A stretch of DNA of 64,000 nucleotides from Candidatus Accumulibacter sp. 66-26 (GTDB lineage: Bacteria; Pseudomonadota; Gammaproteobacteria; Burkholderiales; Rhodocyclaceae): NCBI GenBank assembly GCA_001897745.1, contig MKUH01000017.1, positions 62,001 to 126,000 on the forward strand. Reading direction: 5' to 3'. A program made the translations under genes and the position numbers. How positions within the stretch are numbered: the first letter of the stretch is position 1; every line of letters begins with the position of its first letter. The notes under the pieces are model-generated. The model had not been told where the DNA came from. It saw only the letters and a list, made by a program, of their open reading frames with translations, and did not search any database. Positions 60,255 to 64,000 of the stretch are shown here, in pieces.

Positions 60255-61319
60255 TCAGGCTGCTTCGGCCAGTCCTTTCCACTCGTGGGCCGATAACTCG
60301 ATCAGCCGGCCGCCCAAGGCTTCGAACTCCGTCGCACGGTCATAGTCTTCGACTTCCTGGCTGTAGTGCGTCACTGCATTGACCAGACCGTAGCCCGACA
60401 ACTGGCCCTCGGCGATCAGATGGCGCAAGACGCCGGCCCGTTCGCCATCGTTCAGGGTGTAGCGCTGGGCAAGCACCTCGACCGTCTTCACTGGGTCGCC
60501 CACCAAGGGGATGTTGAGCGTCTTCTGCAACTTCTGCGCCGTCTGGCGGAAAGTCGCATCCGACACTGCCGCCTGTACCACATCGCGCACCTTCAGGAAG
60601 AAGGCCTTGTCGTCGGCACGCAGCGTGTCGTCCTGGTAGACCTGGATGCGTTCATCTTCGCCGCCGAGCGCGCGACCGACGTGGGTCTTGCGCAGTGAGC
60701 GATCGGGGGCGATCAGGCCGTTGCTGCACACCAGCCGGAACAGCAGCGGCTGTACCGACAGTGTGCCCTGGCCGACCTCGGAGTTCGAGATCACGACCCC
60801 AGCCTGTACTACGTCGCCGGGTGCCATCTCGTATTTCAGGCGCGGCGTGATGCACTTCAGGTACATTTTCGTTTCGGTCAGTTCCACCGACTCGAAACGG
60901 ACCTCGGGTAGTTGCTGCAGGATGGGCAGTACACTCTCGGCCAGGTCGAAGTTGTCCAGGCGGCGGTAGCGATCCGACAGCACGGCGCGCACCTGGCCAT
61001 CCAGGGTACGCAGCATGCGCCGGTCTTCTTCGTTCTGCAGCCAGGTATTCACATTGCGGTCGAGCAGGGCCGGCTGGTCTTCACGCATGCGCTCGAAATA
61101 GGCATACGGGATCTTCAGCTTGTCAGCCAGTTGGCGGCGCGCCAGGGGCGTGACGCCATACTGCATCGGATAGCCGCCTTCCTCAACGGCGAGACGAGTC
61201 TCGCCTTGCTCGTCGGTGGCATGGCGTATCAGTGCCGACGGTACGATCAGGTCCTTCTTCGAGTGCAGTTGGCGTTCCAGTTCCTGGGCCAGGCTGACGA
61301 GAGAACGTCCGTTTTTCAT
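60255..61319 (-). CDS. DUF932-family phage/plasmid-type protein
   Basis: A 354-residue protein of the DUF932 family common on plasmids, phages and ICEs. Visible features: MQYGVTPLARRQLADKLKIPYAYFERM, an RAVLSDRYRRLDN motif and LVCSNGLIAPD, all recurring in the family. Start ATG 61319 has AAGGAG 6 bases upstream; the upstream frame extension has no support. The function is unknown. It follows the primase gene on the same strand after 281 bases with two large inverted repeats. Confidence 0.88.
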   Translation of the reverse strand: MKNGRSLVSLAQELERQLHSKKDLIVPSALIRHATDEQGETRLAVEEGGYPMQYGVTPLARRQLADKLKIPYAYFERMREDQPALLDRNVNTWLQNEEDRRMLRTLDGQVRAVLSDRYRRLDNFDLAESVLPILQQLPEVRFESVELTETKMYLKCITPRLKYEMAPGDVVQAGVVISNSEVGQGTLSVQPLLFRLVCSNGLIAPDRSLRKTHVGRALGGEDERIQVYQDDTLRADDKAFFLKVRDVVQAAVSDATFRQTAQKLQKTLNIPLVGDPVKTVEVLAQRYTLNDGERAGVLRHLIAEGQLSGYGLVNAVTHYSQEVEDYDRATEFEALGGRLIELSAHEWKGLAEAA

Positions 61320-61367
61320 AGCAATCTCCTTGTCGGAAAAGAAAAGCGGAGACGGCACCACCCGCTC

Positions 61368-61387
61368 GCGGGGATGCGCATCCCCGC
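61368..61387. repeat. 20-bp perfect palindrome upstream of the DUF932 gene
   Basis: GCGGGGATGC followed directly by its complement GCATCCCCGC. It lies 49 bases before the DUF932 start; the shape suits a dimeric regulator or a cruciform site. Confidence 0.6.
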
Positions 61388-61518
61388 CAGGGTCGATGAT
61401 GGATCGGCGTATGCCGGTCCGGATAGGGCACGAGGTAAAGCGTGCCGGAACTCCAGGGCTGCCTTTGCGGTGCCGTGGGGCGCCGCCTGGTGTGACAACT
61501 ACCAGTCGGGAAAACGAC

Positions 61519-61560
61519 CTTTTCAGTGGCACCGCAGGCCGCTGCAGTGCCGCTGAAAAG
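61519..61560. repeat. 42-base inverted repeat between primase and DUF932 genes
   Basis: Nineteen positions pair (arms 61519-61537 and 61542-61560) with one mismatch and one G-T pair around loop GCCG. On the minus strand it lies 40 bases after the primase stop and is followed by GTCGTTTT, so it may be the primase terminator. A role as a single-strand initiation structure is an alternative. Confidence 0.55.
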
Positions 61561-61600
61561 ATGGGTGTGCGCGCCTTGCAGCGGCGCACACCCGGGTTGC

Positions 61601-62608
61601 TCAAGCGGCCTGTGTGGACAAGGCCTGTACGCGGCGTAGCCACAGATCGCTCCAGTCCACACCGGCGTCCTTGGGCACGAACACCTGTACGTCACGGCTG
61701 CCCGTGCGATGCGCTTCACGCTTCAGACGACGGGCCAGTGCAAAGGCACCGGCCTGGCCGGCGAAGTCGCCGTCGGCGTCGTTGTCGGCGTAGATCCAGA
61801 CCCGGCGAACCGAGTCGGGGATCCACAGCTTCTCCAGATTGCCTGCGTTCAAACCGGCCCAGAACGGCCGTCCCGTCGCGAGATACAGCGCGATGCTCTT
61901 CTCTATGCCTTCACTGATCCCCAGGTCCTCGGTCGCCTCGAAGAGACGAACCGCGGACCCGTTGATGCCGGAAGACAGCACCTTCTTCGCATCCGGCACG
62001 GCCAGCTTGGCGCCGTCCTGGAGGTAGGTCCGGTGCAAGGTGACCGCATGACCGTCCTCTCCCTGGATGCAAGCCAGCATGGCCGGATACTCGGCGACCT
62101 TGTGCGACTTGCCGTCGGCATCCTTCTGGTAGTACCCCAGCGCCGGATGGAAGCGCAGCACCTTCGGATAGACCGGCAGTGCCACGCCCCGGCTGGTCAG
62201 GTAGCGATCGACTTCATCGCCCACCGTGACCGGCTTCGCTTCGCTCCAGATCCGTTGCGCCAATTTCTTCATGCGCTCGGCGGGCGGCTCGCTGGCACGC
62301 GGTGGCAGACTGGGCATCATGCCCAGCCAGTGCTCGACCGCGCACAGCGCGGTATTGAAATCCATGTCCAAGGTGCCCTGCAGCAACTTGAAGCCGCCGC
62401 CGGGGCCGCAACTGCGGCAGAAGTAGTTCCCCTCGCCGAACTTGTCGGTGTACTGGAAACGGTCCGTGCCGCCGCAGAACGGGCAGGGCAGGTTGCGCCG
62501 CTTGAGGATGCGTGGATCGACGCCCAAACTGGCCAGGATCTCCGTCCAATGGCCATGGGCACGTTGCTTGGCCGATTCGACGCGGGCGGTGTAGTCAGCC
62601 GACTGCAT
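61601..62608 (-). CDS. Plasmid-type primase with zinc finger and Toprim domain
   Basis: DNA primase-like protein of mobile elements. The 335-residue product has a CHC2-type zinc finger (Cys42-x2-Cys45 and Cys64-x2-Cys67, in CPFCGGTDRFQ and YFCRSC) and a Toprim domain from about residue 200 with the catalytic Glu in ISEGIEKS and the metal motif YADNDADG. No helicase domain follows. ATG 62608 with GGAG 7 bases upstream is chosen over TTG 62620. It overlaps the upstream gene by 14 bases. Likely role: priming the transferred strand in the recipient or during ICE replication. Confidence 0.9.
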   Translation of the reverse strand: MQSADYTARVESAKQRAHGHWTEILASLGVDPRILKRRNLPCPFCGGTDRFQYTDKFGEGNYFCRSCGPGGGFKLLQGTLDMDFNTALCAVEHWLGMMPSLPPRASEPPAERMKKLAQRIWSEAKPVTVGDEVDRYLTSRGVALPVYPKVLRFHPALGYYQKDADGKSHKVAEYPAMLACIQGEDGHAVTLHRTYLQDGAKLAVPDAKKVLSSGINGSAVRLFEATEDLGISEGIEKSIALYLATGRPFWAGLNAGNLEKLWIPDSVRRVWIYADNDADGDFAGQAGAFALARRLKREAHRTGSRDVQVFVPKDAGVDWSDLWLRRVQALSTQAA

Positions 62609-64000
62609 GGCAGTCTCCAACTCCGGCTAGCAAGGCCACCGAATGGCCAGGTGCAACACCATCGCCGACGGTGACCTCGAAAGTCTTGCCGCGCAGCAAG
62701 GGATATTTGCCCAGCCCCAGGTCCTGCAACAGCGAGTCCAGCGTTTGCACAGGATCGACCGAGCGCAGGCGACGGATCAAATCGGCCAATGCGTCGCGGT
62801 CAGCATCCAGATCAGAGGACATGAACTGTTCGTTCTCGTCAATGAAGGACGAGGCCTGTCGTACCGGCTGGCCGGACATCTCACCCATCGGGATGTAGAT
62901 CACATCCTCGTGGCAGACGCCCGCATCCGTGATCTCGGCGACCTCCTTGGCGCTACGCAGGATCACCGAGTCGCACAGAATTACCGTGGGCCATACCCAG
63001 CGTCCTTCCAACTGGACGCGGATTTGTTCGGAAACCGCTTCGACCCGAACCGTTTCCTGGTCCAGAAAACGCACGTGACGCCATGCCCAGTGCTCGGAAC
63101 TCAGGCCGATCCAGTCGAAGATCAGAAAGCCCTTGGCCCGGGCCAGCATCCAGCGCGCCGCATTGTCGTCACCCAACCATTCGAGGGAAACCAGGGTCAC
63201 GGCCCCGCTCTCGATGGCCTCTCGGGTGGGGGCTGCTACAACTTGCCGGACATAGCAGCGATCGTCGTCCTGGATCGGGTAGTCGACGATTTCGTCGAAC
63301 AACTCGACTGGCAGCACATCGAGGTCGTTGAGTAGGTCCCAATGCCCCCAAGCGCGCATCGCTGCGTAATAGATTGCGACGAATTGCTCGGGCGAAAGAC
63401 GAGCCTTGGCCGACTCCAGGATTTGCCGCCAACAGGCAGTCAACGCGGCTCTGATGCGCTTGCTCTGCACGTCCTCGTCGATCAACTTGTCGCGATCTGG
63501 AAGGCGCGCCATGAATTGACGCGAATCCAGATGCACGACATTGACCTCGTCGTACGGGCTGTAATTGGGCTTCATGACGCAGAAGCCCTGCAGGAAGACC
63601 AGGGTGTTGTAGCTGAACTTGCCGTCCTGCATTCCGGTGAGATGGACCGTACCGGCCGGGCTGTCCATGGTCGCCAGATGCGCGGCAGCAAACTGTCGCG
63701 TCAAACGCCTGCCATTGAACAACACCTCCACCGGAAAACCCAGGCACAAGGTCTCGATGCGCTCGCCCAAGTCGGGCAGGTCTACGCCGTGAAGTTCTAT
63801 CCGGGTGCCAGCCACGGCCTCGGTGATGAACTCCAAGTCGATGGGCGTTTTGGTCAGCGCCACCGCGGTGTCGATGTCGACCCGCTGATGACCAGAGGCG
63901 ACGATACAGCGCGTTGCGGCATAGAGGCACTTCGAGAAGCCGACCCCGAAAGGGCGCTCCTCGGCGCTGGTCGCCGCATCCCAGCCGGACTCATGAAAAC
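62595..64000 (-). CDS. GHKL/Hsp90-like ATPase protein, N-terminus beyond the window
   Basis: The frame is open from 62595 to the window edge, so the gene is larger than the 422 residues after GTG 63863. The residues just before that codon read FHESGWDAATSAEERPFGVGF, where PFGVGF resembles the ATP-lid glycine motif of Hsp90-type GHKL ATPases (QFGVGF in Hsp90). The visible part would be the C-terminal region of such an ATPase plus a domain with Trp-rich (EHWAWRHVRF) and acidic segments. I do not know its function. It overlaps the primase gene, so the two are probably coexpressed. Confidence 0.75.
   Translation of the reverse strand, partial: FHESGWDAATSAEERPFGVGFSKCLYAATRCIVASGHQRVDIDTAVALTKTPIDLEFITEAVAGTRIELHGVDLPDLGERIETLCLGFPVEVLFNGRRLTRQFAAAHLATMDSPAGTVHLTGMQDGKFSYNTLVFLQGFCVMKPNYSPYDEVNVVHLDSRQFMARLPDRDKLIDEDVQSKRIRAALTACWRQILESAKARLSPEQFVAIYYAAMRAWGHWDLLNDLDVLPVELFDEIVDYPIQDDDRCYVRQVVAAPTREAIESGAVTLVSLEWLGDDNAARWMLARAKGFLIFDWIGLSSEHWAWRHVRFLDQETVRVEAVSEQIRVQLEGRWVWPTVILCDSVILRSAKEVAEITDAGVCHEDVIYIPMGEMSGQPVRQASSFIDENEQFMSSDLDADRDALADLIRRLRSVDPVQTLDSLLQDLGLGKYPLLRGKTFEVTVGDGVAPGHSVALLAGVGDCHAVG

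Noticed and set aside
62595-63863. Taking GTG 63863 as the start of the last gene
   Set aside because: The frame continues upstream without a stop to base 64000, and the upstream residues carry the conserved PFGVGF motif.

Overview
The window is a betaproteobacterial chromosome segment, probably Rhodocyclales-like. This is inferred from the high GC, the gene order and the protein flavour; no rRNA or tRNA lies in the window to confirm it. It divides into a vertically inherited core (1 to about 28.35 kb) and the left part of an integrative and conjugative element (ICE, about 28.35 kb to beyond the right edge).

Core part 1 (1-12.3 kb, all + strand) is the classical envelope-biogenesis run: frr (5' end missing), uppS, cdsA, dxr, rseP, bamA, skp, lpxD, fabZ, lpxA, lpxB, rnhB and a TrmH-family rRNA methyltransferase. 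Most genes overlap or nearly touch. It links ribosome recycling, isoprenoid carrier and phospholipid precursor synthesis, outer-membrane protein assembly and lipid A synthesis.

Core part 2 (12.3-22.6 kb) is a C3/C4 carbon node: the PEP synthase regulatory enzyme (ppsR), PEP carboxylase (ppc), the lactate oxidation genes lutA-lutC-lutB, a divergent FadR/LldR-type regulator with two well-formed operators, and PEP synthase (ppsA). Together they would carry lactate to pyruvate, PEP and oxaloacetate. Core part 3 (22.6-28.35 kb) holds a TRIC/UPF0126 channel, smpB, ratA-ratB, a DUF4124 protein, guaB and guaA.

The ICE starts at the 3' end of guaA, a known integration target. A P4-type tyrosine integrase follows, preceded by repeated TGACGGTA motifs and a perfect 10-bp inverted repeat. 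Nearly everything else runs on the minus strand. Read right to left it comprises a GHKL/Hsp90-like ATPase (running off the window), a zinc-finger/Toprim primase, a DUF932 protein, an acyl-CoA dehydrogenase cargo gene (+ strand), an FlhD/FlhC-like activator pair comparable to SetDC of SXT/R391, a MOB_H-type TraI, TraD, a DUF4400 protein, then a full F-type type IV secretion set: transglycosylase, OmpA-like lipoprotein, TraA, L, E, K, B, DsbC, V, C, TrbI, an S26 peptidase, W, U, TrbC, N, F, H and G. Three small genes in it are unassigned.

The element belongs broadly with the SXT/R391-IncA/C type (MOB_H plus F-type pilus plus FlhDC-like activator), but here the transfer genes are packed into one block rather than several, it sits at guaA, and it carries a lone acyl-CoA dehydrogenase. 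The right end of the element (attR) is not in the window.
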